NCBI GenBank assembly: GCA_012837825.1
Contig: DUQM01000008.1
Coordinates: forward strand, 1 to 49,965
Reading direction: 5' to 3'
DNA: 49,965 bases
From: Actinomycetota bacterium
GTDB taxonomy: Bacteria; Actinomycetota; Humimicrobiia; Humimicrobiales; Humimicrobiaceae
Shown here: piece by piece, positions 1 to 7,788 of the stretch
How positions within the stretch are numbered: position 1 is the stretch's first letter
How the letters are laid out: each line of letters starts with the position of its first letter
Notes under the pieces: model-generated
Database searches by the model: none
What the model was told of the DNA's origin: nothing
Seen by the model: only the letters and a program-made list of their open reading frames with translations
Translations under genes and position numbers: made by a program

Positions 1-240
1 AAATTCTTTAAAGACTGCTTATTTGTTCCGGGGTCTTGCGGCATTTTGTAAAAAGAAATTTCTGGCAAAATATCACAAGATTAAAATATTGTTTTCTAAC
101 TGATCATATAAATAAAATTTAAATTAAATAAAAGCATGGCAGATGAGACAGGAAACGTAAGTTTTGTGTCCCGAAAATTAAAATTTTTCTTTTTATTATA
201 ATTTATGCCTGATTATACTTTTATTTTTTTATTTTTTTAG
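1..240. other. Non-coding leader stretch, nothing recognised
   Basis: This AT-rich stretch precedes the first gene and its promoter. I see no convincing reading frame with a ribosome site, no RNA gene and no strong inverted repeat. It may hold the end of an upstream transcription unit outside the window. Confidence 0.4.
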
Positions 241-251
241 ATTGTAAATCA

Positions 252-260
252 TGTTATAAT
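252..260 (+). promoter_or_regulatory. Extended -10 promoter for the TrpXYZ-type operon
   Basis: TGTTATAAT is a consensus extended -10 element (TGnTATAAT). The expected -35 position holds only a T run, as is common for extended -10 promoters. Transcription would begin near 267, about 90 nt ahead of the first gene. Confidence 0.5.
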
Positions 261-270
261 TCAACGATTA

Positions 271-293
271 AGAAACAGGGTCTTTCTGTTTCT
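271..293 (+). promoter_or_regulatory. 5'-UTR hairpin ahead of the binding-protein gene
   Basis: AGAAACAG (271-278) and CTGTTTCT (286-293) form a perfect 8-bp stem with a 7-nt loop, starting just downstream of the predicted transcription start. It could stabilise the mRNA or act as a regulatory element. There is no long U tract after it, so it is not a clear terminator. No known riboswitch class is recognised. Confidence 0.4.
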
Positions 294-359
294 GATGCTT
301 TGATTATTTAAAACGATAATTAAACAAATTTAATAAATATTTACTATCGGGAGGAAAAA

Positions 360-1325
360 TTGAAAAAAACTGCGATTATTATGCTTGTTATTGTAGCAGT
401 TCTTGCAATGGCAGGATGTACTACCAAAGTTGTTGAAAAAAAGAGTGTTGGCATAATACAATACGTTGAACATGTAGCGCTTGATTCAGCCAGAGAGGGA
501 TTTATAAAAGCGCTTAGCGACAACGGTTTTACTGATGGCGACAATATAACGATTGATGTGCAGAATGCGCAGGCAGACCAGAGCAATCTTTCCACTATCA
601 GCGACCGTTTTGTAAGCAATAAGGTAGATCTTGTTCTTGCAATTGCAACACCTGCAGCACAGTCAATTGCCGGAAAAACAACTGAAATACCTATTGTGGG
701 AACAGCGATTACTGATTTTGTTGCTGCAAAACTTGTCAGCTCAAACGAAGCTCCCGGAGGCAATGTAACCGGTACGACAGACATGAATCCTATCAAAGAG
801 CAGATAGATCTTCTTGTAAAGCTGGTTCCGGATGCAAAAACGGTTGGCGTGATGTATACATCAAGTGAAGATAACTCTGTTATACAGGCAAAAATTGCAA
901 AAGAAGCTATAGAAGCTCTTGGACTCACATATGTTGAGGTTACCATAACAAATTCAAATGATGTTCAGCAGGCAACGCAGTCCTTAGTTGAAAAATGTGA
1001 TGCAATGTATCTGCCTACTGACAATGTTCTGGCATCTTCAACACCTGTTATTTATGGAGTGACTGTAGAATCAAAGACTCCTGTTATTTGCGGAGAAGCA
1101 GGCATGGTGGAAAACGGCTGTCTTGCAACACTTGGAATCAACTACTATGATCTGGGCTATCAGGCAGGACTTATGGGTGTAAAGATTTTAAAAGGTGAAG
1201 CAAAACCTGCAGAAATGCCTATTGAATCTGCTACAGATTTTGATTTTGCAATAAGCGGTGCCGTTGCAGATGAAATAGGTCTGGAAATCCCTGCAGATCT
1301 TGCCGAGTATTTGATTGATAAATAG
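360..1325 (+). CDS. ABC transporter substrate-binding lipoprotein (TrpX-like, ABC_sub_bind family)
   Basis: This is an extracytoplasmic solute-binding protein of 321 aa. Residues 2-19 form a lipoprotein signal ending in Ala-Met-Ala-Gly-Cys20, so the mature protein is probably lipid-anchored outside the membrane. The body has the periplasmic-binding fold of the PF04392 family, with features such as SVGIIQYVEH and GGNVTGTTDM. Family members such as streptococcal TrpX sit beside the same permease and ATPase types and are linked to tryptophan or tyrosine uptake. The ligand here is unproven. The start is TTG at 360, preceded by GGGAGG at 349-354. A hairpin follows the gene, so it may be made in excess over the permease and ATPase. 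Confidence 0.85.
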   Translation: MKKTAIIMLVIVAVLAMAGCTTKVVEKKSVGIIQYVEHVALDSAREGFIKALSDNGFTDGDNITIDVQNAQADQSNLSTISDRFVSNKVDLVLAIATPAAQSIAGKTTEIPIVGTAITDFVAAKLVSSNEAPGGNVTGTTDMNPIKEQIDLLVKLVPDAKTVGVMYTSSEDNSVIQAKIAKEAIEALGLTYVEVTITNSNDVQQATQSLVEKCDAMYLPTDNVLASSTPVIYGVTVESKTPVICGEAGMVENGCLATLGINYYDLGYQAGLMGVKILKGEAKPAEMPIESATDFDFAISGAVADEIGLEIPADLAEYLIDK

Positions 1326-1367
1326 ACTATTGAACAATAAAAAAAATTATTTATAATACTTAAGAGT

Positions 1368-1399
1368 ATAAAGGGGCTTTAATTGTTTAGCCCCTTTAT
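1368..1399 (+). terminator. Intercistronic hairpin (partial terminator) in the ABC operon
   Basis: An 11-bp stem (1368-1378 with 1389-1399, core AAGGGGCT/AGCCCCTT) with a 10-nt loop is followed by an AT-rich run. It lies between the binding-protein gene and the permease gene. I infer partial termination or mRNA stabilisation that raises binding protein over membrane components, as in many ABC operons. Confidence 0.6.
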
Positions 1400-1445
1400 T
1401 TATAATTTTGATTTTTATTTAAAAAAGTAAGGTAGCCGGGTTTCC

Positions 1446-2339
1446 ATGTTACAGATATTTATGGGGGCAATTTCACTTGGTCTTCTCTGGGCTATTGCCA
1501 CCATAGGAGTTTATATAACTTACAGAATCCTTGAGATTGCAGACCTGACTGTTGAAGGAAGCATTGTAATGGGGGCAGCAATTACTGCGTCAGCAATTGT
1601 AAGAGGAATCAACCCTTATCTTTCAATAGGAATGGCATTTGCGGGGGGACTTCTTGCCGGACTGGTAACCGGTCTTCTTCATACGAAACTAAAAATTCCT
1701 TCTCTTCTCTCGGGAATTCTTACAATGATTGCGCTTTATTCCATTAATCTCAGGATAATGGGGAAAGCGAACATCTCTCTTTTGAGGATGCATACTGTAT
1801 ATAGTGCATTTGAAAATCTCGGATTAAATCATAACGGAGCGGTGGCAATATTGGGTATTATTTTTGTCGGATGCATAATCGGAACACTTTACTGGTTTTT
1901 TGGAACTGAGATAGGTTGTGCAATAAGAGCAACCGGAGATAATCCCCAGATGGTAAGAGCCCAGGGCATAAATACCAATACGACAATAATTTTAGGACTT
2001 ATGATAAGCAACGGACTGGTAGCGGTTGCAGGAGCGCTGATTGCCCAGAGCCAGAGTTTTGCAGATGTTCAGATGGGAATAGGCTCTATTGTAATAGGCC
2101 TGGCCTCGGTAATCATTGGGGAAGTTCTTTTTGGAAAAAGAAATTTTTTCAGCAGACTCGTTTCTCTTGTTCTTGGTGCCATAACTTATCGTATTATTAT
2201 TGCTCTTGTATTAAAACTTGGCATGCCTGCAAATGATTTAAAACTTTTTACTGCAATAACTGTAGCCATTGCTCTTGCTCTCCCTGTTTTTCGTTCATAT
2301 CTGAAGCCGATTAAAAAATCAGTGAAGAAGGCGAAGTAA
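1446..2339 (+). CDS. ABC transporter permease (TrpY-like, branched-chain/ribose permease fold)
   Basis: This is an integral membrane subunit of 297 aa with about eight hydrophobic segments, belonging to the BPD_transp_2 (PF02653) group. The N-terminal region GVYITYRILEIADLTVEGS and the later ATGDNPQMVRAQGIN are typical of permeases paired with PF04392 binding proteins. The C-terminus is basic and cytoplasmic. It is the second gene of a three-gene importer operon, and its stop codon abuts the ATG of the ATPase at 2340. The start is ATG at 1446; the upstream site is weak (GTAGCCGGG). The substrate is probably an aromatic amino acid or a similar small organic molecule, by family only. Confidence 0.85.
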   Translation: MLQIFMGAISLGLLWAIATIGVYITYRILEIADLTVEGSIVMGAAITASAIVRGINPYLSIGMAFAGGLLAGLVTGLLHTKLKIPSLLSGILTMIALYSINLRIMGKANISLLRMHTVYSAFENLGLNHNGAVAILGIIFVGCIIGTLYWFFGTEIGCAIRATGDNPQMVRAQGINTNTTIILGLMISNGLVAVAGALIAQSQSFADVQMGIGSIVIGLASVIIGEVLFGKRNFFSRLVSLVLGAITYRIIIALVLKLGMPANDLKLFTAITVAIALALPVFRSYLKPIKKSVKKAK

Positions 2340-3134
2340 ATGCTTGTTGTAAAAAAGATTACAAAGATTTTTAATCCACGGACTATCAATGAAAAGGTTG
2401 CGCTTCATAATGTGAGTTTTACTCTTAGAGAAGGTGATTTTGTAACCCTTATAGGCGGCAATGGTTCAGGGAAATCAACATTGCTGAATTGTGTGGCCGG
2501 AGTTTATCCGGTTGATAATGGTGATATTTTTATAGATGAAATAAATGTCACAAATCTTTGTGAGCATAAAAGAGCCACTCTTCTGGGACGTGTATTTCAG
2601 AACCCCATAATGGGGACTGCCGCAAATATGGGGATTGAGGAAAATCTTGCGCTTGCATACAGGCGTGGCCAGAGAAGAGGGCTTTCCTGGGGAATTACAA
2701 ATAAAGAGCGGGAGCATTACAGGGAAATATTAAGCACTCTTGAGCTGGGGCTTGAAGACCGTCTTGGTGCAAAAGTAGGTCTTCTTTCAGGAGGTCAGAG
2801 GCAGGCGCTTACCCTGATAATGGCAACTTTAAAAAGGCCGAAACTTCTGCTTCTTGATGAACATACTGCAGCGCTTGATCCCAAAACCGCACAAAAAGTG
2901 CTGAATATAAGCGATAGGATAATCCAGAATGAGAATCTGACGACTCTTATGGTTACTCATAATATGAAAGATGCAATAAAGCATGGGAACAGACTGATGA
3001 TGATGTATGAAGGCCGGATAATCCTTGATATAAAAGGTGAGGAAAAGAAAAAACTTACGGTGGAAGATCTTCTTGTAAGGTTTGGCAATGTAAGCGGTGA
3101 AGAATTTGCAAGCGACCGTGCTCTTCTTGGGTAA
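2340..3134 (+). CDS. ABC transporter ATP-binding protein (TrpZ-like)
   Basis: This is the 264-aa nucleotide-binding subunit of the importer. Walker A is GGNGSGKST at residues 39-47, the signature is LSGGQRQ, and Walker B with the catalytic acid is LLLLDEH. The switch histidine lies in MVTHN. The length is normal. The ATG directly follows the permease stop, so translation is coupled. The large ANMGIEENLALAY region after the Q-loop (FQNPIMGTA) is typical of the ATPases that pair with PF04392 binding proteins. It energises uptake by the preceding permease. Confidence 0.87.
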   Translation: MLVVKKITKIFNPRTINEKVALHNVSFTLREGDFVTLIGGNGSGKSTLLNCVAGVYPVDNGDIFIDEINVTNLCEHKRATLLGRVFQNPIMGTAANMGIEENLALAYRRGQRRGLSWGITNKEREHYREILSTLELGLEDRLGAKVGLLSGGQRQALTLIMATLKRPKLLLLDEHTAALDPKTAQKVLNISDRIIQNENLTTLMVTHNMKDAIKHGNRLMMMYEGRIILDIKGEEKKKLTVEDLLVRFGNVSGEEFASDRALLG

Positions 3135-3336
3135 GAGAAAAAAAAGGGGGGGTGCATAATTTGAACCCGTTGTTATAGCGCCAGGATTTCTTGAATTGAG
3201 TTTATTATTATGTCTGTTTTTAATTTTTTAGCTTTATTGAAAGCTTGGATATCCAAATAGGATGATTGAAAGATTTTTGAATTTTTTAAATAAATTTATG
3301 TATAAATAAATCTGCAATATAGTGCCAAATTATATA

Positions 3337-3350
3337 TCCCTCCGAGGGAG
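3337..3350 (+). promoter_or_regulatory. Ribosome site that can fold into a small hairpin
   Basis: The site AGGGAG (3345-3350) sits 3 nt before the ATG at 3354. Its AGGGA (3345-3349) can pair with TCCCT at 3337-3341 across a 3-nt loop, which would mask it. The stem is only 5 bp, so regulation is a suggestion only. Confidence 0.35.
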
Positions 3351-3353
3351 AAT

Positions 3354-5024
3354 ATGAAGATTAAATTTTTAGGTGCGGTGACTTCAGTAACCGGATCATG
3401 CCATTTGGTGACAACCGGTGCAAACAAGTTTCTTCTTGACTGCGGACAGTTTCAGGGAAGCGATGAAACGGATGATCTTAACAGGGAGGAGTTTGACTTC
3501 AACCCCGGGGAAATAGATTTCGTTCTTCTGAGCCATACACACATAGATCACAGCGGAAGGATTCCATTGCTTGTCAAACGGGGATTTAAAGGGCCTGTTT
3601 ACTGTACTGATGCAACTGCCGATCTTCTGGATGTAATGCTGAAGGACAGTGCCTATATTCATGAAAAAGAAGCTGAATGGAAAAACAGGAAAAATAGGCG
3701 TGCCGGAAAGCCGTACAGGGAACCTCTTTATACACTTGATGATGCTGTAACCGCATTAAAGCAGATAAAACCGGTTCTTTATAATCAGCTGCTTGAAATT
3801 AATGAGGACATAAAGGTAGTATTTAATGATGCCGGCCACATACTCGGCTCATCTATTATTGAAATTTTTATAAAAGAAGATGAGGAGATATCCAAGATTG
3901 TATTTTCAGGAGACATAGGTATGAAAAACAAGCCTATTCTGAAAGACCCGACTATGATAAAAAAGGCGGATTTCCTTATCATGGAAGCCACTTACGGCAA
4001 CAGGATACATGAAAAAAATTCTGCCGGCATTAAAAGACTCATAGACATAGTGCTTAAAACCATCAGACGGGGCGGAACTGTAGTTATTCCTTCTTTTGCC
4101 GTAGGGAGGACACAGGAACTCATCTTTGAATTTAACCGTTTTTACGAGGATCATCCTGATTATAAAAAAGAATTAAGTGGAATTATGGTTTATGTAGACA
4201 GCCCTATGGCAACCACAGCAACAAAGGTATTCAGAAATAATGCCCATATTTTCGACGAAGAAACAAAAGACTATATTTTACAGAGAAATGATCCTCTTGA
4301 TTTTAAAAATCTCAGGTTTACAAGGACAGTTGAAGAATCAAAGGAATTAAATCTAAATACCGAGCCTAAAATAATTATTTCAACCAGTGGAATGTGTGAA
4401 GCAGGAAGAATCAAACATCACCTTAAACATAATCTCTGGAATCCAAAGTCAAGCATTGTATTTGTAGGCTATCAGGCGGAGGGAACTCTCGGACGTTCAA
4501 TATTAAACGGCGACAAATACGTATCAATATTTGGTGAAAGGATAAAGGTTCAGGCAGAAATATACGATCTTGAAGGATTTTCCGGCCATGCAGACAGGGA
4601 AGGGCTTCTTGACTGGCTTTCCGGATTTCAGGAAAAACCAAAAGAAATATTTATTGTACACGGAGAAAAAAAATCAAAAGAAGAGCTTGCAGATTACATT
4701 AAGGAAAGATTTGGGTATGACTGTAAAATTATAACGGGAGTTTCCGAGTTTTTGCTTTCCGGGGAAGGTCTGATAAGTGAAGAAGAATTAAGAAAAGCTA
4801 TTGCTTCTCCGGAAGTAATTCAAAAAATTAAAAATAAAATATCTTCATTAAAAGATGACCTGGAAACGATTTTGACGAAAATCCATTTATCTTCGGAAAA
4901 AAATCTGACAGCTGAGCAGGTAACTGAAATAAATAATATAGTAATGGAAATTGAAAAAGATACAATGAGTCTTGCTTCGGCAGTGATTAAGGAAAATAAA
5001 ATAATTGCCGGTGATCTGAATTAA
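3354..5024 (+). CDS. Beta-CASP metallo-beta-lactamase fold ribonuclease
   Basis: This is a predicted zinc-dependent RNA-processing nuclease of 556 aa. The metallo-beta-lactamase motif HTHIDH is at residues 61-66. Other family marks are the later GHILGS, the FSGDIG strand, and the beta-CASP block ISTSGMCEAGRIKHHLKHN, followed by FSGHADREGL and VHGEKKSKEEL. This order matches the CPSF-100/YSH1-like bacterial family exemplified by TTHA0252. The last roughly 90 residues form a charged helical tail beyond the usual core of about 450 aa. The gene stands alone with its own ribosome site. It probably takes part in mRNA turnover or 3'-end maturation; the RNA target is unknown. Confidence 0.88.
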   Translation: MKIKFLGAVTSVTGSCHLVTTGANKFLLDCGQFQGSDETDDLNREEFDFNPGEIDFVLLSHTHIDHSGRIPLLVKRGFKGPVYCTDATADLLDVMLKDSAYIHEKEAEWKNRKNRRAGKPYREPLYTLDDAVTALKQIKPVLYNQLLEINEDIKVVFNDAGHILGSSIIEIFIKEDEEISKIVFSGDIGMKNKPILKDPTMIKKADFLIMEATYGNRIHEKNSAGIKRLIDIVLKTIRRGGTVVIPSFAVGRTQELIFEFNRFYEDHPDYKKELSGIMVYVDSPMATTATKVFRNNAHIFDEETKDYILQRNDPLDFKNLRFTRTVEESKELNLNTEPKIIISTSGMCEAGRIKHHLKHNLWNPKSSIVFVGYQAEGTLGRSILNGDKYVSIFGERIKVQAEIYDLEGFSGHADREGLLDWLSGFQEKPKEIFIVHGEKKSKEELADYIKERFGYDCKIITGVSEFLLSGEGLISEEELRKAIASPEVIQKIKNKISSLKDDLETILTKIHLSSEKNLTAEQVTEINNIVMEIEKDTMSLASAVIKENKIIAGDLN

Positions 5025-5101
5025 AAGTTTTTATAATTCGGCCGGGTCTGATATTTTTTAATAATAAATAAATTTATTTTAATGAAAGGAGCGAGATTTT
5101 T

Positions 5102-5977
5102 ATGGAAAAGTTCTGTGTTTCAACTGATTCAGGATGCGATCTGCCTGCCTGGTTTTGTAAAGAAAGAAACATATCCGCATATCATATGAAATATATTATT
5201 GATGAAGCGGAGGTGAGTGATTCCATGAATCCTGACGAATGCCGTGAATTCTATAAAAAAATGCGCAATGGTTCAGTTCCTAAAACAAGCCAGATGACTC
5301 CTTATGAATTTGTAACTTACTGGACGGATTTGTGGGAAAAATATAAGCTTCCTATAGTCCATATTGCCCTTGGCAGCGGCATTTCCGGCACTTATTCCAA
5401 TTCCCTGATGGCAAAAAATCTTTTTCTTGAGAAAAATAAAGAAGCAAGTGTTTTTATAGTTGACTCCACGCTTGCATCAATCGGATACGGGATCCTTGCT
5501 GTTGAAGCGGCAAGGCTTCGCGATGAGGGAAAATCTCCGGAAGAATGTGTGGAGTGGCTGGATAATAATAAAATTTTTATAAACACTTATTATTCGACTG
5601 ATGATTTGAAATATCTTTACCGTAGCGGCCGAGTCAGCAGAACAGGAGCAATACTTGGAACTGCATTAAATATTAACCCAATACTTAATCTCGATAAAGA
5701 CGGACATCTGATAGTGCGTGAGAAGGTCAGGGGCCGCAAAAAAGCATTTAATCGAATCTTTGAAATAATAGAAGAACTTGTAATAGAGCCCCATAATCAG
5801 ACAGTTTATATCTGTCATTCTGATTGTCTTGATGAAGCCGGGGCATTATCAAAAGAACTGATTAAGAAAATAGGTTTTAAAGATTCATTTATAAGTTATA
5901 TCGGTCCTACAATAGGGTCTCATTCCGGACCGGGGCTTATTGCAGCTTTCTTTTACGGTAAAGCAAGAACTGTTTAA
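5102..5977 (+). CDS. DegV family fatty-acid-binding protein (FakB-like)
   Basis: This is a 291-aa protein of the DegV/FakB family, which binds a free fatty acid and presents it to the FakA kinase for incorporation into lipids. The family pattern is seen in STDSGCDLP at the N-terminus, VPKTSQMTP, the ligand-loop ALGSGISGTYSNS, VDSTLASIGYG, and LKYLYRSGRVSR. Near the C-terminus IGPTIGSHSGPGLI supplies the conserved His and Gly residues. AAAGGAG at 5085-5091 supports the ATG at 5102. A DhaL-domain protein, which FakA resembles in part, occurs elsewhere in the window (32.4 kb), but that one is paired with DhaK. Confidence 0.88.
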   Translation: MEKFCVSTDSGCDLPAWFCKERNISAYHMKYIIDEAEVSDSMNPDECREFYKKMRNGSVPKTSQMTPYEFVTYWTDLWEKYKLPIVHIALGSGISGTYSNSLMAKNLFLEKNKEASVFIVDSTLASIGYGILAVEAARLRDEGKSPEECVEWLDNNKIFINTYYSTDDLKYLYRSGRVSRTGAILGTALNINPILNLDKDGHLIVREKVRGRKKAFNRIFEIIEELVIEPHNQTVYICHSDCLDEAGALSKELIKKIGFKDSFISYIGPTIGSHSGPGLIAAFFYGKARTV

Positions 5978-5998
5978 AAAACCGGTCAAACAGTTCTT
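5965..5998 (+). terminator. Hairpin at the end of the degV gene
   Basis: AAGAACTGTTT (5965-5975) and AAACAGTTCTT (5988-5998) form a perfect 11-bp stem with a 12-nt loop. The left arm includes the last codons, and the first base of the TAA stop is its last base. No U tract follows, so it may protect the 3' end rather than terminate by itself. Confidence 0.55.
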
Positions 5999-6283
5999 AG
6001 CATAAGCAGAAATCCATAGTTTTTTAAATGTCTATGAAAAATAGTCTTAAAAATATTTCTATAATCTGTATAGATATATAAGATTTATAACTTGTTTTTG
6101 AGTTTTTCCAGCAGGCTGAGTATGGTCAATAATTTTCAATCTGTTTAAATAAAGTGTATTATTAAAAATAAAGTTACAGAATAAATTACAGGATATAGAT
6201 TTTCCTAAAATATTCAATGTCAGAAAAAATTTATCATTTAATCAGACTGCAGATATTGAAGATTGTATTTAAAGGTTGTGAAG
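5999..6283. other. Intergenic stretch with nothing recognised
   Basis: This AT-rich gap lies between the degV hairpin and the HAD phosphatase. Both strands have frequent stops, and I see no conserved protein fragment or RNA gene. A promoter for the next gene must lie here, but none of the candidate boxes is convincing. Confidence 0.4.
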
Positions 6284-6943
6284 GTGAGCAAGCTGGAAGA
6301 AAACATTATTTTTGATTTTGACGGAACTCTGGTTGATTCAAGCGTAGCCGTAAATAAACTTTATGATTATTTTGCAAAAAAATACAACATATCCTCTATA
6401 AGCAGTCCTGAAACTCTTGCGACAATAAAATCACTGCCGCTTATGGAAAAAATGAAAAAATTAGGAGTACCCATGCGGAAACTTATTGCAATGTCCATGG
6501 AAGCCAAGAGTATGTATGCTTCGTTTATTTCTGAGATTAAACTTAAGGAAGGAATGATCGATATTTTAAAAGGTCTTAGCGAAAGAAAAGCTGATATGTT
6601 TATTCTTTCTTCAAATACAGCTAAGAATATAAATAAGTTCTTAAATCTTAATAATATTTCATTTTTTAAAGCAGTCTGCTCTTCCAGAAATATTCTTAAA
6701 AAAGATGTCGAAATTTTAAAACTGCTTAAAAAATACAGAATTGAAAAAGAAAATGCAATATATGTGGGGGATGAAGTGCAGGATATTTTTGCCTGCCGGA
6801 GAATCGGGTTAAAAATAATATCGGTTTCATGGGGTCACGATTCTTTAGAAGTTCTGAAGGAATATAATGCTGATCATCTGTGCACCTCTATCGAAGACCT
6901 GTATAAATGTCTGATCGGCGATAAGAAGCAGGCTTTAGTTTAA
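6284..6943 (+). CDS. HAD superfamily phosphatase (phosphoglycolate phosphatase-like)
   Basis: This is a soluble hydrolase of about 219 aa. Motif I is DFDGTLVDS near the N-terminus with the nucleophile Asp. Motif II is ILSSNTAKN, a lysine follows in ILKKDVE, and motif IV is YVGDEVQDIFACRRIG with the metal-binding acids. The alpha-helical cap between motifs I and II is of the phosphoglycolate phosphatase type. I choose GTG at 6284 because GAAGG and AAAGG lie just upstream; a longer TTG start at 6263 lacks a properly spaced site. The substrate cannot be told from sequence. It is flanked by tRNA-Ala downstream and stands alone. Confidence 0.75.
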   Translation: MSKLEENIIFDFDGTLVDSSVAVNKLYDYFAKKYNISSISSPETLATIKSLPLMEKMKKLGVPMRKLIAMSMEAKSMYASFISEIKLKEGMIDILKGLSERKADMFILSSNTAKNINKFLNLNNISFFKAVCSSRNILKKDVEILKLLKKYRIEKENAIYVGDEVQDIFACRRIGLKIISVSWGHDSLEVLKEYNADHLCTSIEDLYKCLIGDKKQALV

Positions 6944-6964
6944 ACTATTTTAAGATAATTAGTA

Positions 6965-6993
6965 TTGAAAAATTTTAATAATAAATTTATTCT
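6965..6993 (+). promoter_or_regulatory. Possible promoter for tRNA-Ala
   Basis: TTGAAA (6965-6970), a 17-nt spacer and TATTCT (6988-6993) lie 47 nt before the tRNA. The spacing is ideal, but both boxes deviate from consensus. The -35 box lies about 20 nt after the stop of the HAD gene. Confidence 0.35.
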
Positions 6994-7040
6994 TACAGAG
7001 ATAAATCTGTTATCCTGTATTGTTGGAAGAATTTTTTTGT

Positions 7041-7115
7041 GGGGATGTAGTTCAGTGGGAGAACGCTTGTCTGGCAGACAAGAAGTCGGCGGTTCAACTC
7101 CGCTCATCTCCACCA
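7041..7115 (+). tRNA. tRNA-Ala(GGC)
   Basis: This is a full cloverleaf of 75 nt. The acceptor stem GGGGATG pairs with CATCTCC and includes the G3-U70 wobble pair that identifies alanine tRNA. The anticodon stem CTTGT/ACAAG closes the loop CTGGCAG, giving anticodon GGC, which reads GCC. The T arm is GGCGG-TTCAACT-CCGCT with G49-U65. The CCA end is encoded at 7113-7115. Confidence 0.96.
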
Positions 7116-7197
7116 TACCGCTAGAACTTATTTTACCATAAAGCAAAACAAATAAAGTATGGGCCCCTGGCGGTGTTATATAGCCGCACCAACATAT

Positions 7198-7767
7198 TCA
7201 GTGCTTTATTCTCTTTCTTCTGAATATAAAATTGAAAACGTAAACTACATAACCGGTCTTAAGCACTATTGATTTACTGTTCTTTATTGCTATATTTTTA
7301 CCTATTGCCTTTCCTCCTACAGTAACAGAAGAGATGAACCCGGCAATCACTGCGCCCATCAGGGCTTTCTCAAGGTTAGGATTGTAGGCAAGTATTCTGA
7401 AAACTATTGTAGCCCCGATTGCCCCGCTGATGATCCCGCAGATATCACCGATAACGTCATTACAGAAACTTGATACTTTTTCAGCATTCTTTAAAAGTCC
7501 GACAGCTTCTCTTGCGCCTCTTATCTTGCCTGCGGCCATGCTGTTCATGGGCACCTCGGGACATGCGGTAATGGCCACTCCGATAATATCAAACAATACG
7601 CCAATAAATATAATTACAATAAGTATGATTAATACTGCTATTGTATTGGCTTTGATTATTAAAGTTTCTGAAACAAAACTTAAAGTAACGGCTAAAAGAA
7701 GAGTCCATAAAGTAATGGCTATGATCCAGTGCCTTAATTTGCCCCTGGATTTTTTTAACTTTGTCAA
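7198..7767 (-). CDS. oapA: OapA-like OLE-associated membrane protein
   Basis: This is an integral membrane protein of about 189 aa. Two hydrophobic segments near the N-terminus (HWIIAITLWTLLLAVTLSFV, then the run from IAVLIILIVIIFIGVLFDII) are followed by a conserved cytoplasmic stretch with ACPEVPMNSMAAGKIRGARE and SSFCNDVIGDICGIISGAIG. A third hydrophobic region follows. Proteins of this kind are often labelled CorB-like magnesium transporters. The start is TTG at 7767, eight nt after GGAGG (7776-7780); an open frame upstream to 8016 is simply read-through of the RNA gene. The position immediately 3' of a large structured RNA is diagnostic: OapA is the membrane anchor of the OLE ribonucleoprotein, implicated in Mg2+ homeostasis and in alcohol and cold stress. 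Confidence 0.85.
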   Translation of the reverse strand: MTKLKKSRGKLRHWIIAITLWTLLLAVTLSFVSETLIIKANTIAVLIILIVIIFIGVLFDIIGVAITACPEVPMNSMAAGKIRGAREAVGLLKNAEKVSSFCNDVIGDICGIISGAIGATIVFRILAYNPNLEKALMGAVIAGFISSVTVGGKAIGKNIAIKNSKSIVLKTGYVVYVFNFIFRRKRIKH

Positions 7768-7788
7768 GTAAAGTTCCTCCAAAAAAAA

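Noticed and set aside
7151-7210. AATAAAG..CTTTATT inverted repeat with a GC-rich centre between tRNA-Ala and oapA as a bidirectional terminator
   Set aside because: The inner pairing is irregular and the outer arms are AT-rich and 46 nt apart. It is possible but not supported enough to list as a feature.
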